NCBI RefSeq assembly: GCF_024298925.1
Contig: NZ_CP101283.1
Location: forward strand, 3,787,001-3,851,000
Origin: Phenylobacterium sp. LH3H17
Lineage (GTDB): Bacteria > Pseudomonadota > Alphaproteobacteria > Caulobacterales > Caulobacteraceae
Length of the DNA stretch: 64,000 nucleotides
Direction: 5' to 3'
Part shown: positions 57,718 to 64,000 of the stretch, one piece after another
Layout of the letters: each line of letters begins with the position of its first letter
Position numbering within the stretch: the stretch's first letter is position 1
Program-made: the position numbers and the translations under genes
The notes under the pieces: generated by a model
Database searches by the model: none
What the model was told of the DNA's origin: nothing
What the model saw: only the letters and a program-made list of their open reading frames with translations

Positions 57718-58668
57718 TCAGTTTTGCACTCGCACACGTAGTGTTTCGTACGAGCCACAACCGACATCATAGACGAAGTCGGGGCTGGAGGCTGTGACCG
57801 GTCCGATTCCGGCGCTCGCCAGGGCGATGGAGGCCTCGGCGATCCTTTCGACCGGTGTCAGGAGGCCGTTCGGCCGGCGGGTGGCGCCGCGCGCCACAAG
57901 GCCCTCCACGACCTGGGCGTCGCGCGGATCGGCGGGCCATGTCAGGATGGCGCTGTCGTGGGCGGTGGCGCGGGCCTCGATGGTCCGCAGCAGCCGTTCG
58001 GCCACGCCGAGTTGGCCGTCCCGCCAATCGGCGCGCAGCGAGGCGGTCAGGTGAGCCTGGCTCTTCAGGATCACCCCGTCCGACAGGATCTTCAGGCCGT
58101 TGGCGACCAGGGTCGCTCCGGTGGTGGTGATGTCGACCACCAGTTCGGCCGAGCCCGCCGCCGGCGCGCCCTCGGTGGCCCCGCCGGATTCGGTGATCCG
58201 GTAGTCGGCGACCCCGTGGCGGGCGAAGAAGGTTCGCGTCTGAACCAAGTACTTGGTGGCCACCCGCATCCGGCGGCCGGTGCGCGCCACCAGCTCGTGG
58301 CCTACCTCCTCCAGGTCGGCCATGGTCTCCACATCCAGCCAGCTCTTGGGCACCGCCACCACCAGGTCGGCGCGGCCGAAGCCGAGCGCCCGCAACAGCA
58401 GCACGCGGGCGTCGACATCGCCGCCGCGCTCACGCAGCAGGTCCTCGCCGGTGATCCCCAGATGGACTTCGCCCGCGTCCAGGGCCTCGGCGATGTCGCC
58501 GGCCGAGAGCAGCCGCACCTGGACGCCCCGGACCCCCTTGAGCTCGGCCATGTAGCCCCGCGATCCGCCGGAGACGGAGAGGGATAGTCCGCAATCGGAC
58601 AGCCAGGCCTCGACCTGTTCCTTGAGCCGGCCCTTGGAGGGCACGGCGACGATCAGGGGTGCGCTCAT
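57718..58668 (-). CDS. hisG: ATP phosphoribosyltransferase HisG
   Basis: 316 residues. First step of histidine synthesis, joining PRPP and ATP. Visible: VAVPSKGRLKEQ near the start, LGITGEDLL, and the PRPP loop region LVVDITTTGATLVANGLK. HisZ is encoded directly upstream, normally a sign of the short (200-230 residue) HisG; here about 80 extra C-terminal residues (after ARATA near 235) are present that do not resemble the long-form regulatory domain by eye. Start ATG overlaps hisZ stop by four bases. Confidence 0.9.
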   Translation of the reverse strand: MSAPLIVAVPSKGRLKEQVEAWLSDCGLSLSVSGGSRGYMAELKGVRGVQVRLLSAGDIAEALDAGEVHLGITGEDLLRERGGDVDARVLLLRALGFGRADLVVAVPKSWLDVETMADLEEVGHELVARTGRRMRVATKYLVQTRTFFARHGVADYRITESGGATEGAPAAGSAELVVDITTTGATLVANGLKILSDGVILKSQAHLTASLRADWRDGQLGVAERLLRTIEARATAHDSAILTWPADPRDAQVVEGLVARGATRRPNGLLTPVERIAEASIALASAGIGPVTASSPDFVYDVGCGSYETLRVRVQN

Positions 58669-59795
58669 GCCTCGCCTCCCGCCCAGGCCCGCCAGGGCCG
58701 GACCATGCAGCCCACGGCCTGGACGGCCGCCGTTCCGCCCAGCCGCGCGGGCAGGCCGTCATAGCGACCGCCTACCGCCACCGCCCGATCCGGGGCCAGG
58801 GCGGCCGAGCGGACCTCGAAGGTCAGGCCGTCGTAATAGTCGAAGGCGTGGCCGAGCGCCGTGGCGAAACGCAGGCGATCGGCCGGGACCCCGGCGGCGG
58901 CCAGCAGCTCCAGCCGCCGGCTCCAGCCGCCGAGCGCGGCCTCGAGTGCGGCCGACTTGCCGGCTATGGCGCGCACCGCGGCGAAGGCGGCCCGCGGCGC
59001 GTCGTCCACCGCGAGGAAGCGGCGCACGGCCTGCGCCTGGTCCAGGGTGAGCGCCGGCGCGCGGGCGGCCTCGGCCCGGCGGATCAGCCGCTGGGCGATC
59101 TCGGCGGCGCCGCGTCCGCCCACCGGCTCGACCCCGGCCAGCGACCAGACCTCTTCCAGCAGGCTGGCGGCGTCGGTCTCCGACAACCCGGCGAGCAGGT
59201 CGGCGAGGCGTCCATTGTCGTCGACCGTCGGCTCGCTCCCGGCCCGGGCCAGTTCGGCGGCCAGCAGGCGCGGCCGGGCGGCGACCCGCTTCAACCGCGC
59301 GGCCAGGGGCGGCGCCAGGCCTTGCGTCTCCAGAAAGGCGGAGAACAGCGCGATGTCGCCCAGGTGCAGGGTCAGGTCGCCGCGCCCGCCGGCCGCGGCC
59401 GAAGCCCAGGCCAGGGCGGCGATCTCGGCGTCGGCTTCCAGGGTCTCGCCGTCGGCGGCGAAGCGTTCAAGGCCGATCTGGCGGAACTCGTCGGGCTGGT
59501 CGGAGCCGAGGGCGGCGCGGAAGGCCTTGCCCTCATAGTAGTAGCGTCCCGCCGCGCGGCCGCTCTCCAGGTGCTGGCGCACCACCGGCACGGTGAAGTC
59601 CGGACGCAGGCACGTCTCCTCCCCGCCCGCTGCCTGGACCACGAACAGCCGCGCGCGCATGGCCTCGCCGGCCAGGTCGAGCAACAGGCCGAGCGGCTGC
59701 AGGATCGGCACGTCGACGACCTCGGCGCCGAGCGTCTCGAACGGTGCGCGGATCGCGGCCAGGGCGGCGGCGGGAACGGCGGGTTCGGCCCTCAC
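58665..59795 (-). CDS. hisZ: HisZ, regulatory subunit of ATP phosphoribosyltransferase
   Basis: 376 residues. A histidyl-tRNA-synthetase-like protein that binds HisG and provides its feedback control and activity. Resembles HisS in the class II core (CLRPDFTVPVVRQHL, YYYEGKAFRA, RQIGLERF) but has lost the aminoacylation motifs, as in known HisZ. Overlaps both hisS (four bases) and hisG (four bases): translationally coupled. The C-terminal anticodon domain is missing. Confidence 0.9.
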   Translation of the reverse strand: MRAEPAVPAAALAAIRAPFETLGAEVVDVPILQPLGLLLDLAGEAMRARLFVVQAAGGEETCLRPDFTVPVVRQHLESGRAAGRYYYEGKAFRAALGSDQPDEFRQIGLERFAADGETLEADAEIAALAWASAAAGGRGDLTLHLGDIALFSAFLETQGLAPPLAARLKRVAARPRLLAAELARAGSEPTVDDNGRLADLLAGLSETDAASLLEEVWSLAGVEPVGGRGAAEIAQRLIRRAEAARAPALTLDQAQAVRRFLAVDDAPRAAFAAVRAIAGKSAALEAALGGWSRRLELLAAAGVPADRLRFATALGHAFDYYDGLTFEVRSAALAPDRAVAVGGRYDGLPARLGGTAAVQAVGCMVRPWRAWAGGEA

Positions 59796-61279
59796 TTGCC
59801 CACCTTGAGCTGGTCAGCGTCCAGGATCCTGCGCACCGTCGCCACCAGTTCGGCGCGGTCGACCACCTGCTGGCCCGGCCGTTGCTCGCGCCATTCGGCG
59901 TTGTCGGTGACCGCCGAGGCGAGCTCGCGGCCGAGGTCGAGGTCCTTGATCGTCACCTTGCCTGCGGCGATCTCGTCCCCGCCAAGGATGACGGCGGCGG
60001 GCGACAGACGGCGGTCGGCATATTTCATCTGCGGCCGCATGCCCGAAGTCCCGAGATAGACCTCCGCGGCGATCCCGGCGGCGCGCAGCTCACCGGCGGC
60101 CTTGAAATACTCGGCCATGTCGTCCTGGCTGAAGGCGATCACCACCACGGGACCGCGCGCTTCGCCGCCCTGTTCCCGCCCCGCCGCGCGCAGGGCCGAG
60201 GCCAGGCGCGAGACCCCGAACGAGAAGCCGGTGGCCGGGACCTGCTGACCGGTGAAGCGGGCCACCAGGTCGTCATAGCGCCCGCCGCCGCCGATGGAGC
60301 CGAAGCGCATGGGGGCGCCCTTGTCATCCTTGGTCTCCAGCAGCAGCTCGGCCTCGAACACTGCGCCGGTGTAGTATTCCAGCCCACGCACGATCGAAGG
60401 CTCGAACACAGCCCGGTCCGGCCCGACGCCGAGGCTGATCAGGGCCTGATGAATGGCCGACAGCTCGGCCAGGCCGGCGTCGCCTTCCGCCGAGCCGCCG
60501 ATGATGTTGGAGATCTGATCCAGGGTCTCGACTCGGCCCCCAGCCCCCGCCGCGACGAAGGCCAACACCGCCTCGGCCCCAGCGGTGTTCAGGCCCGCGC
60601 CCTTGGTGAAGGCGCCGGACTCGTCCTTGCGGCCCTCGCCCAGCAACAGGCGCACGCCCTCGGGACCCAGGCGATCCAGCTTGTCGACGGCGCGCAGCAC
60701 GGCCAGCTTCTGCCCCTCGTCGGCGACGCCGGCGGTGGCCAGCAGGCCGTTCAGCAGTTTGCGGTTGTTGATCTTCACCACCGACGAGCCGGCCGGCAGG
60801 CCCGCGGCCTCCAGCCCCTCGACCACCATGGCGATGATCTCGGCGTCGGCCTCCGGGCGGGCCGAGCCCACGGTGTCGGCGTCGCACTGGGTGAATTCGC
60901 GGAACCGGCCGGGGCCGGGCTTCTCGTTGCGCCAGACCGTGCCGAAGGCGTAGCGGCGGAACGGCTTGGGCAAGGTCTCCCAGTTCTGGGCCACGAACCG
61001 GGCGAGCGGCGCGGTCAGGTCGTAGCGCAGGGCCATCCACTGCTCGTCGTCGTCCTGCAGGGCGAAGACGCCCTCGTTGGGACGGTCGGCGTCGGGCAGG
61101 AACTTGCCCAGCGCATCGGCATACTCGAAGGCGCCGGTGTCGAAGGCCTCGAAGCCGTAGCGCTCATAGACCGCCGACACCTTCTCCAGGATCTGGCGTT
61201 CGGCGGCCAGGTCGCGGGCGCGGCGGTCGTTGAAGCCGCGCGGCGCGCGGGCTTCGGGGCGGGGTGCGTCGCTGGTCAT
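59792..61279 (-). CDS. hisS: Histidyl-tRNA synthetase
   Basis: 495 residues. Charges tRNA-His. Class II motifs: MALRYDLTAPLARFVAQN and RYAFGTVWRNEKPGPGRFRE (motif 2, histidine loop), the HisA-like RGLEYYTGAVFE, GSIGGGGRYDDL and the anticodon-binding C-terminus with FSFGVSRLASAL. GTG/ATG start with MTSDAPRPEARAPRGFNDRR. First gene of the hisS-hisZ-hisG operon; linking tRNA charging with synthesis of the amino acid. Confidence 0.95.
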   Translation of the reverse strand: MTSDAPRPEARAPRGFNDRRARDLAAERQILEKVSAVYERYGFEAFDTGAFEYADALGKFLPDADRPNEGVFALQDDDEQWMALRYDLTAPLARFVAQNWETLPKPFRRYAFGTVWRNEKPGPGRFREFTQCDADTVGSARPEADAEIIAMVVEGLEAAGLPAGSSVVKINNRKLLNGLLATAGVADEGQKLAVLRAVDKLDRLGPEGVRLLLGEGRKDESGAFTKGAGLNTAGAEAVLAFVAAGAGGRVETLDQISNIIGGSAEGDAGLAELSAIHQALISLGVGPDRAVFEPSIVRGLEYYTGAVFEAELLLETKDDKGAPMRFGSIGGGGRYDDLVARFTGQQVPATGFSFGVSRLASALRAAGREQGGEARGPVVVIAFSQDDMAEYFKAAGELRAAGIAAEVYLGTSGMRPQMKYADRRLSPAAVILGGDEIAAGKVTIKDLDLGRELASAVTDNAEWREQRPGQQVVDRAELVATVRRILDADQLKVGK

Positions 61280-61600
61280 CGCGCTCGCCTAAAGGCTGGC
61301 GCGCGGGACGGCAAGGCTGGGCGGGAAACTGGGAAGTCCATCGTCGGGTCCTTCAGGCGAAAGGTTCGACGGATGGAGCGCGATCAGCGAGCCCCATCCG
61401 CGTGTTGCGGGGGCTCGGGCGAGGGTCGCTTTAGGCCATGCGATCCCGGCCGATCCCGCTCAGCGAGGTCGGATGGTGGTGGCCGTGCTGGTGCGAGACG
61501 CGCGTCATGACGGCGGCGCTATAGCCCAGAAGTGTGAACGTGGCGAGTCCGCCCGGGATCATCGCGACGGCTTTGCTATCGAGTTTCCATACTGTCGAAT
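61280..61600. other. Gap between hisS and an SDR gene, mostly gene-free
   Basis: 321 bases. Apart from one weak minus-strand frame at 61431-61562, no gene is seen. The half next to hisS presumably holds the promoter of the his operon. Confidence 0.45.
61431..61562 (-). CDS. Possible 43-residue His-rich membrane peptide
   Basis: ATG at 61562 starts MIPGGLATFTLLGYSAAVMT, a hydrophobic segment, followed by RVSHQHGHHHP with five His in eight residues, then a short polar tail. No ribosome binding site is visible and the frame is open upstream without a better start, so it may be noise. Metal binding would be the obvious idea if expressed. Confidence 0.25.
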   Translation of the reverse strand: MIPGGLATFTLLGYSAAVMTRVSHQHGHHHPTSLSGIGRDRMA

Positions 61601-62347
61601 CTAGCCGATGACCCCGACACCGCCGGTGGCGGCGATGACCTGGCCCTGGATGAACTCGGCCTCTGGGGAGAGCAGGTACTCCACCAGCGAGGCGTAGTCC
61701 GCATCCCGGCTGGCGCGGCCGGAGGGGTTGGAACGGGCGGCGCGGTCGACCACCGACTGGGCGGCTTCCTCGCCGCCCACCATGGCCGCCACCGAGGTGG
61801 TGTGGACCAGGCCGGGCGCGACGCCGTTGATCCGCACCCCGCGTGGCGCCAGCTCGGCCACCAGATAGCGGACAATGGCCTCGGCCAGGGCCTTGCCGAC
61901 CCCCAGCGCCCCGTAATTGGCCGAGGGGATACGCGCGCCCATGCTGGTGATAAACACCACCGAGGAGCCGCGCCCCAGCAGGTGCTGGGCGGCATGGACC
62001 AAGTAGAGCAGCGACAGGCCGTTGGTTTCCACCGCCTGACGGAACCGCACCAGGTCGGCGCCGAGCAGGGTGGTCGGATAGATCATCGCCGCGGAGTGGA
62101 CGATGTGGCTGAGGCCGTGGCCCAGGCCCTCGACCTCGGCGATCAGCGCCGCCGACCCCTCGATGGTCCCCACGTCGCCCTTGACCAGATCCACCGCCGC
62201 GCCGGTGGCGGCGATCTGGGCGCGGGCGGCTTCAGCCGCCGCCTCGTCGCTGTGATAGGCCAGCACCACGCGACCGTGGACCGGAGCCAGCCGCCTGGCG
62301 ATGGCCAAGCCGATACCCTTGGTCCCGCCTGTGACCAGGACGGTCAT
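61601..62347 (-). CDS. SDR-family reductase, FabL-like active site
   Basis: 248 residues. NAD(P)H-dependent oxidoreductase. Cofactor motif VTGGTKGIGLAIA at the N-terminus. The active site is YGALGVGK, a Tyr-x6-Lys arrangement like FabI and FabL enoyl reductases rather than the usual Tyr-x3-Lys. GQVIAATGGVGVIG ends the protein. Reduction of an enoyl group is possible, e.g. in fatty-acid synthesis. It begins inside the stop of the upstream SDR (four-base overlap). Confidence 0.8.
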   Translation of the reverse strand: MTVLVTGGTKGIGLAIARRLAPVHGRVVLAYHSDEAAAEAARAQIAATGAAVDLVKGDVGTIEGSAALIAEVEGLGHGLSHIVHSAAMIYPTTLLGADLVRFRQAVETNGLSLLYLVHAAQHLLGRGSSVVFITSMGARIPSANYGALGVGKALAEAIVRYLVAELAPRGVRINGVAPGLVHTTSVAAMVGGEEAAQSVVDRAARSNPSGRASRDADYASLVEYLLSPEAEFIQGQVIAATGGVGVIG

Positions 62348-63207
62348 GGCTGGGTGGTCGAGAGGTCGGGGGTCTTGTAGTCCATGCCCTCCAGCGCCGG
62401 ACTGGCGTCGGCGGCGTCGAAGCCGGCCATGATCGCGGCGAACCGCATCTGGACCAGGCCGCGCATGTCGGGGTGGGTGAAGATGTAGGGCTCGTTGGCC
62501 AGCACGGCCTCCAGCACCCGCTTGCCGACCCGCTCCGGATCGATCCCACTCTCAACGGCGGAATCGGCGACGATCTCGCTGACTGTCGGCCCGCCGTACT
62601 GAGCCTGGCGGGCGCGGCCCGACTGGTTGATCTTGGTCTTCACGAACCCCGGGCAGAGCACCGCCACATGGATGTTCTCCGGCGCCAGCTGGCGCAGCCA
62701 GCCCTCGGACATGGCGACCACCGCGTACTTGGTGGCGCTGTAGGGCTCCATGCCCGGCGGGGAGATAAGGCCCGCCATCGAGGCGGTATTGATGAAGCAG
62801 CCGCCTTCCCCGTGCGCGCGCACATGGGGCAGGAAGGCGTCCATGCCATAGACCACGCCCATCAGGTTCACCGCCAAGATCCAGTCCCAGTCGACGGGCT
62901 TCACCTGGCCGATCGGCCCGCCGACGCCGACGCCGGCGTTGTTGGCCACCAGGTGAACCTTGCCGAAGGTCGCGACGGTCCGGCTCGCCGCGGCCTCCAC
63001 CGCCTTGCGGTCGGCGACGTCGCAGATCACGCTCGAAGCCCGGATCTGGCGCTCCTCCAGGTCGGCGACCGCCTTGGCCAGGGGCGCCTCCTCGATATCG
63101 GCCAGCATGACGTTCATGCCCGCTTCGCCGAAGGCGTGGGCCATGGCCAGGCCAAGCCCGCTGGCCCCGCCGGTGATGAACGCCGTCTTGCCCTTCAGGT
63201 CGCGCAT
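62344..63207 (-). CDS. SDR-family NAD(P)-dependent oxidoreductase
   Basis: 287 residues. Rossmann motif TGGASGLGLAMA, NNAGVGVGG, and the active-site triad with SMAGLISPPGMEPYSATKYA (Ser, Tyr-x3-Lys). The C-terminus FTHPDMRGLVQMRF is seen in SDRs acting on large alcohols. Substrate unknown. Overlaps the next SDR by four bases and follows pgi by 33 bases, so the three genes probably form one transcript. Confidence 0.88.
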   Translation of the reverse strand: MRDLKGKTAFITGGASGLGLAMAHAFGEAGMNVMLADIEEAPLAKAVADLEERQIRASSVICDVADRKAVEAAASRTVATFGKVHLVANNAGVGVGGPIGQVKPVDWDWILAVNLMGVVYGMDAFLPHVRAHGEGGCFINTASMAGLISPPGMEPYSATKYAVVAMSEGWLRQLAPENIHVAVLCPGFVKTKINQSGRARQAQYGGPTVSEIVADSAVESGIDPERVGKRVLEAVLANEPYIFTHPDMRGLVQMRFAAIMAGFDAADASPALEGMDYKTPDLSTTQP

Positions 63208-63240
63208 GGCGCCCTCCCCAATCTTGTCTGTCGTTCTGTT

Positions 63241-64000
63241 CTAGGTCTTCAGGCGCGCGACGAGGCTCGCCGTCGATGGATCGTGCGCCCCCGGAGCGCC
63301 GCCTTCCAGCTCCTTGAGGATGGTCACCGCCAGGCTCTTGCCCAACTCCACCCCCCACTGGTCGAAGGAATTGATCCCCCACAGCACGCCTTCGACGAAA
63401 GTCTTGTGCTCGTAGAGCGCCAGCAGGGCGCCGAGGGACGGCGGGGTGAGCGCGTCCAGCAGGATGAAGCTGGACGGGCGGTCGCCATGGAAGGTCTTCT
63501 GCGGCGCCAGTTCGTCGATGGCGGCCTGGGCCATGCCCTGGGCCGCCAGCTCGGCGCGGACGGCGGCCTCGGGCTTGCCGACCATCAGGGCCTGCGCCTG
63601 GGCGACGGCGTTGGCCAGCAGCTTGGCCTGGGAGGCCGCCTCGCCCTCGGAGGCCCGGCGCACCGCCAGGATGTCGATGGGGATGATGTCGGTCCCCTGG
63701 TGCATCATCTGGAAGAAGGCGTGCTGCACATTGGTTCCGGCGTCGCCGAACACCGTGGCCGAGGTCGCCCGCGCCACGGGTCGGCCGTGGGCGTCGACCT
63801 GCTTGCCGTTCGATTCCATCTCCAGCTGCTGCAGGAAGGTGGGCAGGAGATGCAGGCGCTGGGCGTAGGGAACCACGGCGCGGACGGGCCGGCCGAGGCC
63901 GTTGCGGTTGAAGATGTGGGCCAGGGCCAGCAGCACCGGGGCGTTGGCCTGGAGCGGCGCGGTCTGGAAGTGGCGATCCATGGCGTGGGCGCCGCTCAGC
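63241..64000 (-). CDS. pgi: Glucose-6-phosphate isomerase, N-terminus beyond the window
   Basis: The last 253 codons are visible, frame open through base 64000. Interconverts glucose 6-phosphate and fructose 6-phosphate. AHAMDRHF near the right edge, GTNVQHAFFQMMHQGTDIIPIDI (PGI signature), and GVELGKSLAVTIL with the second signature and catalytic Lys are present. C-terminal SLVARLK is usual. The start and N-terminal half lie outside. Confidence 0.95.
   Translation of the reverse strand, partial: LSGAHAMDRHFQTAPLQANAPVLLALAHIFNRNGLGRPVRAVVPYAQRLHLLPTFLQQLEMESNGKQVDAHGRPVARATSATVFGDAGTNVQHAFFQMMHQGTDIIPIDILAVRRASEGEAASQAKLLANAVAQAQALMVGKPEAAVRAELAAQGMAQAAIDELAPQKTFHGDRPSSFILLDALTPPSLGALLALYEHKTFVEGVLWGINSFDQWGVELGKSLAVTILKELEGGAPGAHDPSTASLVARLKT

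Noticed and set aside
1..64000. tRNA or rRNA genes
   Set aside because: No cloverleaf-like or rRNA-like segment was noticed in any gap, although this was judged by eye only.

Overview
The window is GC-rich DNA from an alphaproteobacterium, most likely of the order Caulobacterales (Caulobacter/Phenylobacterium-like). The main reasons are a pilA-cpaABCDEF tight-adherence pilus locus with CtrA-like TTAA-N7-TTAA boxes, a hisS-hisZ-hisG operon, a PEPxxWA-type C-terminal sorting tail, and intergenic palindromes of the tcatcccggcgaaggccggg type. No rRNA, tRNA, insertion sequence with a transposase, integrase or CRISPR array is seen.

Layout. 1-8.8 kb holds pilus biogenesis: cpaF (cut by the left edge), cpaE, cpaD, cpaC, cpaB, cpaA, two Flp-type pilins on the minus strand, and a divergent plus-strand group of one CpaC-N-like protein and two TadE-like pseudopilins. 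8.8-12.4 kb has pabC-pabB (folate) and an MFS transporter. 12.5-20.4 kb is metabolic and signalling: class V aminotransferase, tyrosine phosphatase, a 24-residue membrane peptide, AMP nucleosidase, a DAACS symporter, a GGDEF-EAL protein and HtpX. 20.4-26.9 kb is the most accessory stretch: repeats, a four-repeat terminase-small-subunit-like protein, a zinc-ribbon protein, a SRAP (HMCES/YedK) DNA-protein-crosslink protein, then an AT-richer two-gene island (22.6-25.2 kb) encoding a HEPN-like protein and a reverse transcriptase of the defence-associated type, then a PEPxxWA protein. 26.9-34 kb: M15/Sel1 protein, enoyl-CoA hydratase, lipoprotein, nrdB, GST, LpxR-like protein, nrdA; both nrd promoters carry paired NrdR-box-like sites. 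34-39.7 kb: a yybP-ykoY manganese riboswitch ahead of a TMEM165/MneA-type exporter, nitroreductase, small proteins, a GFA protein, thioredoxin and a Nudix hydrolase. 39.7-48.4 kb: phospholipase D, Baeyer-Villiger monooxygenase, a frameshifted carotenoid oxygenase, a SLC13/TrkA-C transporter and OmpA. 48.9-55.8 kb: a Kef antiporter, acyl-CoA synthetase, an M13 peptidase, and a MerR-P-loop ATPase fusion with a textbook MerR promoter. 55.8-64 kb: coaD with an HtaA-domain neighbour, hisS-hisZ-hisG, two SDRs and pgi (cut by the right edge).

The strongest candidate for an undescribed system is the HEPN-like plus reverse-transcriptase island at 22.6-25.2 kb, which looks like a horizontally acquired antiphage module. 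Second candidates are the terminase-like repeat protein (20.65-21.5 kb) and the MerR-ATPase regulator (54.7-55.8 kb). Starts were chosen by reading upstream sequence; all family names come from motif recognition, with no database search.
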